Assembly (NCBI GenBank): GCA_965207165.1
Contig: OZ242265.1
Coordinates: 2,418,001-2,482,000 of the forward strand
DNA from: JAAXHV01 sp965207165
Lineage (GTDB): Bacteria > Pseudomonadota > Gammaproteobacteria > Eutrophobiales > Eutrophobiaceae
Length of the DNA: 64,000 nucleotides
Direction of reading: 5' to 3'
Every line of letters starts with the position of its first letter. The first letter of the stretch is position 1. Both the position numbers and the translations under genes were made by a program. The notes beneath the pieces are model-generated. The model was not told the origin of the DNA. It saw nothing but the letters and a program-made list of their open reading frames with translations, and did not search any database. Shown in pieces: positions 25,478-35,003 of this stretch.

Positions 25478-27337
25478 ATGAACCGTTACCCCGTCTGGAA
25501 ATACCTGCTGATCATCATCGTTATTGCGGTCGGCTGCCTGTATGCGTTGCCCAACCTGTACGGCAAGGACCCGGCCCTGCAGGTCTCGGCTTCGCGGGGC
25601 GGTGAAATCAGTGAACTGACCCGGTTTTCCATAGAAGATGCGCTGGACAATGCGGATATCAAATACGGTGAGATAAGCGTTGCGACGGGCAACCTGGTGG
25701 TCAGGTTCCAGGATACGGAAACCCAGCTCAAGGCCCAGGACGTAGTAAAGGATGCGCTGGGACGTTCCTATACCGTGGCCCTGAACCTGGCGCCGGCTAC
25801 GCCGGACTGGTTGCGGTCACTGGGCGCCGAACCCATGTTCCTCGGCCTGGACCTGCGCGGCGGTGTGCATTTCCTGATGGAGGTGGATATGGAAGCCGCT
25901 GTCTCCAAGGCGGAGGAACGCTACGTGTCGGATATCAGGACCCAACTACGGGATGAGCGGATTCGCTACAGGACCATCATCCGGCGCCGGGACGGCGGGT
26001 TATTGATCCGGTTCCGCGACGCTGAGCAGCGCGGGCTGGGAATCACCGTGATAGAGGATAACTTCCCGGACCTGGAGCTCGAGCAGCCCGAGGCGGAGAA
26101 TGATGAGTTCCCCCTGTTGGCCCGGTTAAGCGACAGCAGCGTAACAGAGACCCGGCGCCTGGCCCTGCAGCAGAACATCACTACCCTGCGCAAGCGCGTG
26201 AACGAACTGGGCGTGGCCGAACCGGTCATCCAGCAACAGGGGCTGGAGCGGGTGGTCGTTCAACTTCCGGGGGTACAGGATACTGCCAGGGCAAAGGACA
26301 TCCTGGGCGCGACGGCAACGCTGGAGTTCCGCATGACCGATGAGGAACGCGACGTACAGGATGCCCTGGACGGCCGGGTGCCGGCCGGTTCCCGGCTGTA
26401 TTATGAGCGTTCCGGCAACCCGGTCCTGCTGAAGAAACAGATCATGCTCACCGGCGACTATATCATCGACGCCGCGGCCGGCTTTGACTCCGTCTCCGGC
26501 AGTCCCAACGTGTCCATCACCCTTGACGGCAAGGGCGCGAAGCGGTTCAGCGATGCCACTGCCGAGGAAGTGGGCAGGAACATGGCCGTAGTGTTTATCG
26601 AGAACAAGACGGAGACCGTCGAACAGGACGGCGAAATGGTGAAGCGCAAGGAAACCATCGAAGAAGTGATTAACGTGGCCACCATCCGCGAGCAACTGGG
26701 TAAACGCTTCCAGATCACCGGCCTGGATTCCACCGAGGAATCCCGAAACCTGGCCCTGCTGCTGCGGGCGGGCGCCCTGGCTGCGCCCATCGAGATCATC
26801 GAGGAGCGCACGGTGGGCCCCAGTCTCGGCCAGGATAATATCGACAAGGGTTTCACGTCAGTAAAAATCGGTTTTGTCCTGGTGCTGATTTTCATGGTCC
26901 TCTGGTACAAGGCGTTCGGCCTGGCCGCCGACGTGGCGCTGGCGCTGAACCTGGTGTTGATCGTTGCCCTGCTGTCGATGTTGCAGGCGACCCTGACCCT
27001 GCCCGGTATCGCCGGGATCGTGCTGACCGTCGGTATGGCGGTTGATGCCAACGTGCTCATATTCCAGCGCATCCGGGAAGAGATCAGGAACGGCAACTCG
27101 CCCCAGGCCAGTATCCACGCCGGTTATGAAAAAGCGTTTACTACCATCGCCGATGCCAATATTACTACCCTGTTTGCCGCTATCGTACTGTTCAGTTTCG
27201 GCACCGGGCCGATCAAGGGCTTCGCCGTGACCCTGTCCCTCGGGATAGTCTGCTCCATGTTCACCGCGATCATGGTGACCCGGAGCATCGTCAACCTGAT
27301 TTACGGCGGCAAAAAATTGCGGAAGCTGGTTATCTAG
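25478..27337 (+). CDS. secD: Protein translocase subunit SecD
   Basis: A 619-residue inner-membrane RND-like protein that uses proton motive force to help release exported proteins. One N-terminal helix is followed by a large periplasmic domain, with GLDLRGGVHFLMEVD at about residues 122-136 and the P1 head. Five more helices cluster at the end (about 455-610), with the family segment GMAVDANVLIFQRIREE. ATG 25478 is used; a TTG two codons earlier is unlikely. secF starts 3 bp downstream. Confidence 0.96.
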   Translation: MNRYPVWKYLLIIIVIAVGCLYALPNLYGKDPALQVSASRGGEISELTRFSIEDALDNADIKYGEISVATGNLVVRFQDTETQLKAQDVVKDALGRSYTVALNLAPATPDWLRSLGAEPMFLGLDLRGGVHFLMEVDMEAAVSKAEERYVSDIRTQLRDERIRYRTIIRRRDGGLLIRFRDAEQRGLGITVIEDNFPDLELEQPEAENDEFPLLARLSDSSVTETRRLALQQNITTLRKRVNELGVAEPVIQQQGLERVVVQLPGVQDTARAKDILGATATLEFRMTDEERDVQDALDGRVPAGSRLYYERSGNPVLLKKQIMLTGDYIIDAAAGFDSVSGSPNVSITLDGKGAKRFSDATAEEVGRNMAVVFIENKTETVEQDGEMVKRKETIEEVINVATIREQLGKRFQITGLDSTEESRNLALLLRAGALAAPIEIIEERTVGPSLGQDNIDKGFTSVKIGFVLVLIFMVLWYKAFGLAADVALALNLVLIVALLSMLQATLTLPGIAGIVLTVGMAVDANVLIFQRIREEIRNGNSPQASIHAGYEKAFTTIADANITTLFAAIVLFSFGTGPIKGFAVTLSLGIVCSMFTAIMVTRSIVNLIYGGKKLRKLVI

Positions 27338-27340
27338 TTT

Positions 27341-28255
27341 ATGGACAACCCAAGACAAAGGTTTAATTTTGACTTTATGGGCAAACGCAGGATAGCTGTT
27401 GTCTTCTCGGCCGCGCTTATCAGTATTTCACTGTTATCCCTGTTCACGCAGAAACTCAATTTCGGTATCGATTTTACCGGCGGCACCCTGGTGGAAGCAG
27501 GTTACGGGGAAACCGTGGAACTGGACCAGGTGCGGCACGTGCTGTCTGCTACCCAGTTCAGCGATGCGGTGGTGCAGTATTTCGGCTCCTCGCAGGACAT
27601 ATTGATTCGGGTCGCCCAGGTCGAAGGCAAGAACAGCGCAGATATCAGCAACGAGATTATCGATGTGCTGAAACAGTCGGGCCAATCCGTAGAGATACGG
27701 CGCGTGGAATTTGTTGGACCCCAGGTGGGTGAAGACCTGCAGGAAGACGGCGGACTGGCGATGATCTATGCCCTGATCATGATCTTTATCTATATCGCGT
27801 TCCGCTTTCAGCGCCTCTTTTCCATCGGCGCCATCGCTGCCCTGGTGCACGACGTCACCATTACCATCGGTTTCTTTTCCGTCCTGCAACTGGACTTTGA
27901 TTTGACCGTGCTGGCCGCGCTGCTGGCGGTCATCGGCTATTCTCTCAATGACACCATCGTCGTTTTTGACCGGATCCGGGAGAATTTCCGGCGCATGCGC
28001 AAGGGGACATCGGTGGATATCGTCAATGCCTCGTTGAACCAGACGCTCAGCCGTACCCTTATGACGTCCCTGACAACCCTGCTGGTACTGACCGCCCTGT
28101 TCCTGTTCGGAGGCGAGATCATCCGGCCGTTTTCCGCCGCGCTGATCGTCGGCGTTATCATCGGCACTTATTCTTCCATCTACGTTGCCAGCCCGGTCAC
28201 CCTGGCGCTGGGTATCAGCAAGCAGGACTTGATGCCGGTTGAAAAAGAAGAGTAA
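27341..28255 (+). CDS. secF: Protein translocase subunit SecF
   Basis: A 304-residue inner-membrane partner of SecD. The first helix is followed by FGIDFTGGTLVE, the SecF signature. Later come the conserved GYSLNDTIVVFDRIREN and a cluster of helices to the C-terminus. It follows secD directly, as in most bacteria. Confidence 0.96.
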   Translation: MDNPRQRFNFDFMGKRRIAVVFSAALISISLLSLFTQKLNFGIDFTGGTLVEAGYGETVELDQVRHVLSATQFSDAVVQYFGSSQDILIRVAQVEGKNSADISNEIIDVLKQSGQSVEIRRVEFVGPQVGEDLQEDGGLAMIYALIMIFIYIAFRFQRLFSIGAIAALVHDVTITIGFFSVLQLDFDLTVLAALLAVIGYSLNDTIVVFDRIRENFRRMRKGTSVDIVNASLNQTLSRTLMTSLTTLLVLTALFLFGGEIIRPFSAALIVGVIIGTYSSIYVASPVTLALGISKQDLMPVEKEE

Positions 28256-28267
28256 AAGACTGTGAAG

Positions 28268-28292
28268 GGGGACAGAATTTAATTCTGTCCCC
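28268..28292. repeat. GGGGACAGAATT palindrome
   Basis: Two perfect 12-nt arms (GGGGACAGAATT and AATTCTGTCCCC) flank one T, between secF and pdxB. It could fold as a hairpin but has no T-run, so a simple terminator is doubtful. It resembles dispersed palindromes linked in other bacteria to REP-type tyrosine transposases. Confidence 0.6.
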
Positions 28293-28306
28293 TGCTGCTT
28301 TCCGAC

Positions 28307-29455
28307 ATGAAAATCGTCGCCGACAAGGCCATTCCCTACGCCAGGCGCTTCTTTTCCACCCTGGGTGAAGTCGTCCCGCTTGACAGCAGGGACATCACGC
28401 CTGAATCGGTCAGGGATGCCGACTGCCTTGTGATCCGCTCCGTAACCCGGGTTGACGAATACCTGCTCAACGGTTCACGGGTCAAATGTGTTGCCAGCAA
28501 CTCCAGCGGTACCGACCACGTGGACACCGGCTACCTGGACACCCGGGCCGTTCCCCTGTTCAATGCCAAAGGCTGCAACGCCAACTCGGTGGCCGAGTAC
28601 GTGTTGAGTTGCCTGTTCGTATTGTCGGAACAATTCGGCATCGGACTGGAAGGCAAAACGGCCGGCATCATCGGCTGCGGCCACGTGGGGGCGCGGCTGC
28701 GCTCCCTGCTGCACGTCACGGGCATGGAGACACGGGTTTACGATCCGTTTATCAGGGATGAAAACGGCCGCTTCGTTTTCCGCGACCTGGATAGCGTACT
28801 GTCCTCGGATATAATTACCCTGCATGTCCCGTTGACGACGGCAGGCGAGTATCCCAGCGCGCACATGGTTGACCGGCAGTTTCTGGGCAGGCTCAAAAAT
28901 GACGTAATATTTGTCAACACCGCACGGGGTGGTGTCGTGAACGAGCGCGACCTGGTCGATTTTGCCCGGAACAACGGCGCGTGCCGGCTGGTTTTGGATG
29001 TCTGGGATAACGAACCTGATATCAACGACGACTTGTTCGCACTGGCGGCGCTGGCAACCCCCCATATCGCCGGTTACAGCGCCCAGGCAAGACTGAATGC
29101 GACGCGACGGGTGTATGAGCAGGTTTGCGGATACTTTGACGTGGACGCAACGGCAGATGCCGTAATATTGGCTGATGACGATGCTGAATTGAACCTGTCC
29201 GGGTTCGACGGAGTAGCGGACGCGGTCCGCACCGCGGTGCTTGCCAGTTATGACGTACGCAGCGATTGCGCGGCGCTGAACGGGTTGGCGGCAACAGAAC
29301 CGCATAAACGGGGCGCTTTGTTTAATTCCTTGAGGACGGATTACCCATCCAGGCGGGAATTCCCGGCATTACGGGTTGCCTTGTCCGATCATCAAGGCGT
29401 GATCGGCGAAACACTTTCGGCGTTGGGGTTCAGTATAAAACCCCCGCCAGGGTAG
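28307..29455 (+). CDS. pdxB: Erythronate-4-phosphate dehydrogenase
   Basis: A 382-residue D-2-hydroxyacid dehydrogenase that acts in the DXP-dependent pyridoxal phosphate pathway. The start MKIVADKAIPYARRFF is typical. NAD binding is by GIIGCGHVGARL (about 119-130). The catalytic Arg lies in NTARGGVVNE, and the His is in ATPHIAGYS. The extra C-terminal dimerisation domain of PdxB is present (total length matches). Confidence 0.95.
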   Translation: MKIVADKAIPYARRFFSTLGEVVPLDSRDITPESVRDADCLVIRSVTRVDEYLLNGSRVKCVASNSSGTDHVDTGYLDTRAVPLFNAKGCNANSVAEYVLSCLFVLSEQFGIGLEGKTAGIIGCGHVGARLRSLLHVTGMETRVYDPFIRDENGRFVFRDLDSVLSSDIITLHVPLTTAGEYPSAHMVDRQFLGRLKNDVIFVNTARGGVVNERDLVDFARNNGACRLVLDVWDNEPDINDDLFALAALATPHIAGYSAQARLNATRRVYEQVCGYFDVDATADAVILADDDAELNLSGFDGVADAVRTAVLASYDVRSDCAALNGLAATEPHKRGALFNSLRTDYPSRREFPALRVALSDHQGVIGETLSALGFSIKPPPG

Positions 29456-29463
29456 CAGGGACA

Positions 29464-31077
29464 ATGCGACCTTTCAGCCGCCTGTTGCCGGCGCTCTGGA
29501 TATTCTTTTCATTACCCGGTCCGTCCCAGGCGCTGGATGCCGTTTCGGACCCGTCTGTGCCTCGGCCGAATATTCTCCTGATTATGTCTGACGACCATGC
29601 GCAGCGGGCAATAAGCGCCTACGGCGCCGGCCTGGCAGCCACACCCAACGTGGACCGCATCGCCCGTGAAGGGGCAATATTCCGTAATTCCTTTGTCACC
29701 AATTCAATCTGTACGCCGTCCCGGGCGGTATTGCTGACCGGTAAATTCAGCCACCGAAACGGGGTGCGGGGCAACGGGGACGTGTTCGACGGCCGCCAGG
29801 CAACGCTGCCGCGCATACTGCAACAGCAGGGATACGAAACGGCGGTCGTGGGAAAATGGCACCTGGGTTCCGATCCCGTGGGATTTGATCGCTGGCAGGT
29901 ACTGATAGGGCAAGGGGACTATTACAGTCCGCGTTTCCGCACCCCTGAAGGCGAGGTGCAATACGACGGCAGCTACGTGACCGACAAGGTGACTGACCTT
30001 GCGCTCGAGTTTTTACAAAACCGGGACCGGAAAAAGCCCTTTATGATGCTGTACCACCACAAGGCGCCCCACCGCAACTGGATGCCGCCGGTCGACGAAC
30101 TCGACCCCGGCAATATCGTTCATGTTCCACTACCGGAAAATTTTGCTGACGACTACGCAGGGCGCCCCGCCGCGCAGGAAGCGGACATGCGCATCGCCGA
30201 TATGTTCCTTTCGTATGATTTGAAACTGCGTCCCGATGACTATGAAACGGAGGCGGGCAGCGGCGGTGGCCGCGGCCAGGAAGGCGCAGCAACTGAGGCG
30301 CTTGCAGCCTGGCAGGATGCTTATGCACGCATGTCCCCGGAACAACAGGCGGCATGGGACAGGTTTTATGACGGAGTCAACGCGCAATACCTGCAGGTGA
30401 AAAACGACCCCGGGGCGCTTGCGCGCTGGATGTATCAACGTTACCTGCATGATTACCTGGCGACCGTGCGTTCCGTTGACAGGAACATCGGCCGCGTGCT
30501 TGATTACCTGGATGCCGAAGGTTTATACGAAAACACCATAGTCGTTTACACTTCGGACCAGGGCTTCTACCTGGGGGAACACGGCTGGTATGACAAGCGT
30601 TTCATGTATGAAGAGTCCATGCGCACGCCGCTGCTGATGCGTTATCCCGCCGCAATTGCCGCAGGGACACAGGTTGACCAACTGGTGCAAAACCTGGACC
30701 TGGCCCCGACCCTGCTGGATTTCTCAGGCACGCAGATCCCCGCCGCCATGCAGGGTCTGTCATTAAGACAACTGCTGGACGGTAACCGGTCCGGCGCCTG
30801 GCGCGACGCCCTGTATTACCATTACTACCAGTATCCCGGCTGGCACCTTGTCAATCCGCACTACGGCATCCGCACCGCCACGCACAAGCTGATCCACTTC
30901 TATACCATGGACCATTGGGAGTTATACGACCTGGAGCAAGACCCCGGGGAACTGCACAACCGTTATAATTCCCCTGCGTACGCGCAACTCAGAACCCGGC
31001 TCCACGAACAACTGGGGCAGTTGCGTGAACAGTATGGCGACAGCACGGGCGCCGTGGACGAAAGTCAACCGGAATAA
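29464..31077 (+). CDS. Exported sulfatase
   Basis: A 537-residue alkaline-phosphatase-superfamily sulfatase with a signal peptide (about residues 1-23). Metal-binding Asp43-Asp44 lie in IMSDDHAQ. The Cys-type motif CTPSR (Cys83) would be converted to formylglycine by an FGE enzyme that is not in this window. GKWHLG follows, and the C-terminal ELYDLEQDPGELHN is typical. It probably desulfates organic sulfate esters such as polysaccharides or aromatic sulfates. The gene starts 8 bp after pdxB. Confidence 0.88.
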   Translation: MRPFSRLLPALWIFFSLPGPSQALDAVSDPSVPRPNILLIMSDDHAQRAISAYGAGLAATPNVDRIAREGAIFRNSFVTNSICTPSRAVLLTGKFSHRNGVRGNGDVFDGRQATLPRILQQQGYETAVVGKWHLGSDPVGFDRWQVLIGQGDYYSPRFRTPEGEVQYDGSYVTDKVTDLALEFLQNRDRKKPFMMLYHHKAPHRNWMPPVDELDPGNIVHVPLPENFADDYAGRPAAQEADMRIADMFLSYDLKLRPDDYETEAGSGGGRGQEGAATEALAAWQDAYARMSPEQQAAWDRFYDGVNAQYLQVKNDPGALARWMYQRYLHDYLATVRSVDRNIGRVLDYLDAEGLYENTIVVYTSDQGFYLGEHGWYDKRFMYEESMRTPLLMRYPAAIAAGTQVDQLVQNLDLAPTLLDFSGTQIPAAMQGLSLRQLLDGNRSGAWRDALYYHYYQYPGWHLVNPHYGIRTATHKLIHFYTMDHWELYDLEQDPGELHNRYNSPAYAQLRTRLHEQLGQLREQYGDSTGAVDESQPE

Positions 31078-31098
31078 TTCCCTCAGGGTACGAAGAAG

Positions 31099-31701
31099 GT
31101 GGCGCTGAACCTCGGATTTCTTGCATCTCACAACGGGTCGAACATGCAGGCTGTCATCGATGCCTGCCGCGCGGGCAGGCTTGACGCCAACCCCGCGGTC
31201 GTAATCAGCAACAACGGGGATTCCGGCGCCCTGGAACGGGCCCGCAATGAAAATATTCCCTGGTTTCACCTGAGCGGCCGCACCCACCCGGAAGCGGAGG
31301 ACCTGGACCGGGAAATCGTCGACACCCTGCTCAACCATGACGTCAACCTGGTCATCCTTGCCGGCTACATGAAGAAAATCGGCCCGGTCACGCTGGCTAC
31401 ATTCCCCGGTCACATCATAAATATCCATCCCGGCCTGTTACCGGAGTACGGCGGCCAGGGTATGTACGGCCGGCGCGTGCACGAAGCCGTGCTTGCTGCG
31501 GGCGCCCGGGAGACCGGCGTGACAGTCCATGTGGTGGATCCGATTTACGACCACGGCCCGATCCTGGCGCAGAAGAAAGTGAGGGTGAAAACGTCCGATA
31601 CCGCAGATACCCTGGCCAAGCGGGTACTTGCGGTCGAGCACGAACTCTACGTGGACACCATAGCGCGCGTTATCAGCGGCGAGATCAAGCTGCCTGTATA
31701 A
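31099..31701 (+). CDS. purN: Phosphoribosylglycinamide formyltransferase
   Basis: A 200-residue enzyme that adds a formyl group from 10-formyl-THF to GAR in purine synthesis. The segment GFLASHNGSNMQAVID, the catalytic Asn-His in NIHPGLLP and the Asp in VDPIYDHGPIL match PurN. The start is GTG 31099 with GAAGAAGG upstream. purM is not adjacent. Confidence 0.92.
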   Translation: MALNLGFLASHNGSNMQAVIDACRAGRLDANPAVVISNNGDSGALERARNENIPWFHLSGRTHPEAEDLDREIVDTLLNHDVNLVILAGYMKKIGPVTLATFPGHIINIHPGLLPEYGGQGMYGRRVHEAVLAAGARETGVTVHVVDPIYDHGPILAQKKVRVKTSDTADTLAKRVLAVEHELYVDTIARVISGEIKLPV

Positions 31702-31706
31702 CCTGG

Positions 31707-31726
31707 GTTCCTGCGTGCGCAGGAAC
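31707..31726. repeat. REP-like hairpin between purN and the DUF4399 gene
   Basis: GTTCCTGCG and CGCAGGAAC form a nine-base stem with a two-base loop. A partial second copy (AGCGCAGGAACGAC) follows. It lies between convergent genes and may help terminate both. Confidence 0.55.
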
Positions 31727-31771
31727 GACAGGGAGCGCAGGAACGACGGCGTTGCAGGAGTGGAATGCCTG

Positions 31772-32185
31772 TTATTCGACTGTTATCGTTATCCGCTCGG
31801 ACATCACGGCGGGTTCATGGGGGATATGGGCAAAATCACCCAGCAACAGTTGCAGGGTGTGTTCCCCCGGAGCTAACTCCAGGGTGGCTTCGGTCTGTCC
31901 CTTGCCGAAGTGGAGGTGGTTTTCATCGTTGATAATCGGAAAGTCGAGGGAGGGCAATTCCGTATCCACGAGCAGATGGTGATGGCCGGTATCATCGTAT
32001 TTGATCCCCGCGGGCGCGACGCCCATGTTGTTCAGGCCGAAGCGGACAGTGATCGGGTTCGATAACGTCGCCCCGTCGGCAGGCGAGATGAAATAGAGTG
32101 CTGCATTATCCGGCGCCGTCGTTCTTTCCTGTGCATGTCCGGGCAGCGCGCAGAGCGCGAGGATGAGGATGATCAGTCTGTACAT
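31772..32185 (-). CDS. Exported DUF4399 protein
   Basis: A 137-residue periplasmic protein. The signal peptide is about residues 1-18, ending GHA. The remainder fits DUF4399: YFISPADGATLSNPITVRFGL, a His-rich TGHHHLLVD, and HTLQLLLGDFAHIPH. Clustered His suggests metal binding, but function is not known. It is convergent with purN. Confidence 0.85.
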   Translation of the reverse strand: MYRLIILILALCALPGHAQERTTAPDNAALYFISPADGATLSNPITVRFGLNNMGVAPAGIKYDDTGHHHLLVDTELPSLDFPIINDENHLHFGKGQTEATLELAPGEHTLQLLLGDFAHIPHEPAVMSERITITVE

Positions 32186-32266
32186 GTCAGTATCTCTTTA
32201 CCTGGATTGGCCGCTAGTTTAGCATGAGGTATATAAGGACGTATAATGGTTGAATTGAGAATACTC

Positions 32267-32299
32267 AATTCGTAATTCGTAATTCTTAATTCGTAATTG
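32267..32299 (+). repeat. AATTCGT tandem repeat at the RND gene start
   Basis: Four near-identical units of AATTCGT (one reads AATTCTT) run directly into the start of the RND/MMPL gene, and the repeat supplies its TTG codon and the in-frame stop just before it. Confidence 0.6.
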
Positions 32300-34813
32300 A
32301 ATATTGTGTTGATAAACCGGATAACTGTCCTCTACGACCGCTATATCCTCGGGCGGCCCAGACTGGTCCTGTTGGTGCTCCTCGCCATATTTTCTTTCTT
32401 TGCCTGGCACTCCCGGGACTTCAAACTGGATGCCTCCACCGACACCCTCATCCTGGAGCACGATAAAGACCTGCGCATTTTGCGCGAGATGAACAAGCGC
32501 TACGAGACGACGGAGTTTCTGGTCGTCACGTTCACGCCCCACGCGGACCTGTTTTCAGACTCGTCGCTGGAAGCGATCCTCCGCTTGCGGGAGGATTTGA
32601 AAGCGCTGCCGGGTGTCGAATCGGTGTTCTCGTTAATCGATGCCCCGCTGGTAAAAATCGTCGGCGGCAAACTGGCTGAGGTAGCCGCAAACTATCGCAC
32701 CCTGGAGGATCCGACCGTAGACCGGGACCTTGCCCGCGCAGAACTGCTGGCCAGCCCCGTATTCCTTGACCTGCTTATCAGTGCTGATGGCGGGACCACC
32801 GCGCTGCAGGTCAACCTGAAAAACAAGGTTATCTTTAACGAAGCGCAGAAACGGAAAAACGAACTGCTGGCCAAACAGGACAACGAGGGCCTGACTGAAG
32901 CCGAACAAGTGGAACTGGCAAACACCCTGGAACGCTACGATGATATCAAGGACGAGATCACCAGGGCCAATCACGAAACCGTGGCGGCAACCCGTGCGGT
33001 GATCGACCGCTACCGCGATCAGGGCACTCTCTACCTGGGCGGTATTCCCATGATTGCGGACGACATGATCACCTTCATCAAGAACGACCTGGTGGTGTTC
33101 GGCGCCGGTGTTTTCGCCTTCCTGGTTATCATGTTGTCGATCATCTTCCGGCAAGCCCGCTTCGTCATGCTGCCCCTGTGCAGTTGCGTGTTCGCAGTGG
33201 TTATCATGATGGGATTGCTGGGCCTCACCGGCTGGCCGGTTACGGTAATATCGTCCAATTTCATCTCCCTGATGCTCATTCTCACCATGTCGATGAACGT
33301 GCACCTGATAGTACGTTACCGGCAACTGAGCCGTGATTTTGCCGGCCAGAGCCAGACGGAACTGGTGTCCAACACGGTCCGGCGCATGGTCTGGCCCTGT
33401 CTGTATACCGCGCTGACAACCATGATAGGATTTGGGTCACTGGTGGTCAGCGACATAAAACCGGTGATCGATTTCGGCTGGATGATGACCCTGGGACTCA
33501 GCGTTACCTTCCTGACTTCCTTCCTGCTGTTCCCGGCCATCCTGATTTCCCTGGACAAGAGGATCACGTCTCCCGGTAAACAGGAGGTGCCGTTTACCGC
33601 AGCCCTGGCAAGGACCACCGAACGATACGGTAACGGCGTGGTAGTGATCGCACTGTTACTGGCCGCGCTCAGTCTTTACGGTGTATCAAGGCTGAAGGTC
33701 GAGAACAGTTTCGTCAATTACTTCAGCGATGAAACGGAAATACACCAGGGACTGAAACTGATCGACGACGAACTGGGCGGCACCGCGCCCCTGGATGTGA
33801 CACTGACATTCGACCCGGTCAAGGAGTATGGAGAAGAAGAGGAGGAAGCGCTGGAAGGGGATGATGACTTCGAAGACCTGGACGACCTGTTCGGCGGCTT
33901 CGATGAGGAACCTGCCGACCCGGCGGATGCCTGGTTCACCGCCTACAAGATCGACCGCATCAAGGCGGTACACGACTACCTGGACAGCCTGCAGGCAGTG
34001 GGCAAGGTACAATCGCTGGCTTCGCTGCTGCGCCTGGCCGAAGACCTGAACCAGGGTGAGGAGTTCGACGCCTTTGAACTGGCGGTCATCAACAAGAAAT
34101 TACCGGAGGAGGTAAAGGAGCAACTGATTGATCCGTACATCTCCATTGACGATAACGAAGCCCGCATCAACATGCGCATCCTGGATTCCCTGCCGGACCT
34201 GCGGCGCAAGCAATTCCTGGAAAAAATTGATGAAGACCTGCGCACGGAACTGGGGCTGACCGAGGATGAATACCAGGTCAGCGGCATGATGGTGCTGTAC
34301 AACAACATGTTGCAAAGCCTGTTCAGCTCGCAGATAGAAACCCTGGGAGTCGTGATGCTGGGCATTGCCCTGATGCTCCTGGTCCTGTTCCGTTCCGTCT
34401 CACTTGCGCTCATCGGCATCCTGCCGAATATCCTGGCCGCCGGCATCATCCTGGGGCTGATGGGCATCCTGGATATCCCCCTGGACATGATGACGATTAC
34501 CATCGCCGCCATCACCATCGGCATCGCAGTGGATAACAGCATCCATTACATCTACCGCTTCCGCGAGGAATATCCCGGTAAGGCCGACTACGTGGCGACG
34601 CTCCATTATTGCCATGCCAACATCGGCCGGGCCGTTTTTTATACGGCGATAACCATCATCATCGGTTTTTCAATCCTGGTGATGTCCAATTTCATACCGA
34701 CAATTTACTTCGGCCTGCTCACCGCCCTGGCCATGTTCATTGCATTGCTGGCGGCGCTGACCCTGTTGCCGAAACTGATCCTGATATTCCGCCCGTTCCA
34801 ATCCGCAGATTAA
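32297..34813 (+). CDS. RND/MMPL-family transporter
   Basis: An 838-residue inner-membrane protein with the duplicated MMPL layout: one helix, a large periplasmic domain (about 45-250), five helices, a second helix and periplasmic domain with a very acidic stretch (about 510-545), then five more helices. TMSMNVHLIVRY and ITIGIAVDNSIHYIYRFREE are the paired family segments. No outer-membrane or adaptor genes are present, but mlaC follows, as hpnM follows hpnN-type transporters in hopanoid loci. A lipid-related substrate is therefore likely. No ATG is near; TTG 32297 or GTG 32306 must be used. Confidence 0.85.
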   Translation: MNIVLINRITVLYDRYILGRPRLVLLVLLAIFSFFAWHSRDFKLDASTDTLILEHDKDLRILREMNKRYETTEFLVVTFTPHADLFSDSSLEAILRLREDLKALPGVESVFSLIDAPLVKIVGGKLAEVAANYRTLEDPTVDRDLARAELLASPVFLDLLISADGGTTALQVNLKNKVIFNEAQKRKNELLAKQDNEGLTEAEQVELANTLERYDDIKDEITRANHETVAATRAVIDRYRDQGTLYLGGIPMIADDMITFIKNDLVVFGAGVFAFLVIMLSIIFRQARFVMLPLCSCVFAVVIMMGLLGLTGWPVTVISSNFISLMLILTMSMNVHLIVRYRQLSRDFAGQSQTELVSNTVRRMVWPCLYTALTTMIGFGSLVVSDIKPVIDFGWMMTLGLSVTFLTSFLLFPAILISLDKRITSPGKQEVPFTAALARTTERYGNGVVVIALLLAALSLYGVSRLKVENSFVNYFSDETEIHQGLKLIDDELGGTAPLDVTLTFDPVKEYGEEEEEALEGDDDFEDLDDLFGGFDEEPADPADAWFTAYKIDRIKAVHDYLDSLQAVGKVQSLASLLRLAEDLNQGEEFDAFELAVINKKLPEEVKEQLIDPYISIDDNEARINMRILDSLPDLRRKQFLEKIDEDLRTELGLTEDEYQVSGMMVLYNNMLQSLFSSQIETLGVVMLGIALMLLVLFRSVSLALIGILPNILAAGIILGLMGILDIPLDMMTITIAAITIGIAVDNSIHYIYRFREEYPGKADYVATLHYCHANIGRAVFYTAITIIIGFSILVMSNFIPTIYFGLLTALAMFIALLAALTLLPKLILIFRPFQSAD

Positions 34814-34820
34814 CGCAGAT
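34801..34820 (+). repeat. CGCAGAT short repeat, second locus
   Basis: Two CGCAGAT units, identical to part of 20582-20610. The TAA inside it is the stop codon of the RND/MMPL gene. Confidence 0.55.
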
Positions 34821-34821
34821 A

Positions 34822-34910
34822 CGGACATTTGGGGTCAGAGTAAAAATTCTTCAGATATGGGACAATTGGGGTCAGGTCGCATGAATTTTTACTCTGACCC
34901 CAAATGTCGG
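34822..34910. repeat. Palindromic GGGGTCAGAGT element
   Basis: Arms 34822-34849 and 34883-34910 are 28-nt inverted repeats with one mismatch and contain GGGGTCAGAGTAAAAATTC. A 33-nt centre holds a further GGGGTCAG copy. It lies between the RND and mlaC genes. The same GGGGTCAGAG sequence forms a shorter palindrome at 58584. Confidence 0.75.
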
Positions 34911-35003
34911 GAACTTTACCAAATTAATTCTTTCTCAATTGTCAGGATCAAATTAGAATACGGGGTTTAGTCCCATACTTATTCAATCAGGAGTAATCTA
35001 ACC

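Noticed and set aside
28268..28292. Intrinsic terminator for secDF
   Set aside because: The palindrome is perfect but is followed by CTGCTGC without a T-run; a dispersed repeat explains it better.
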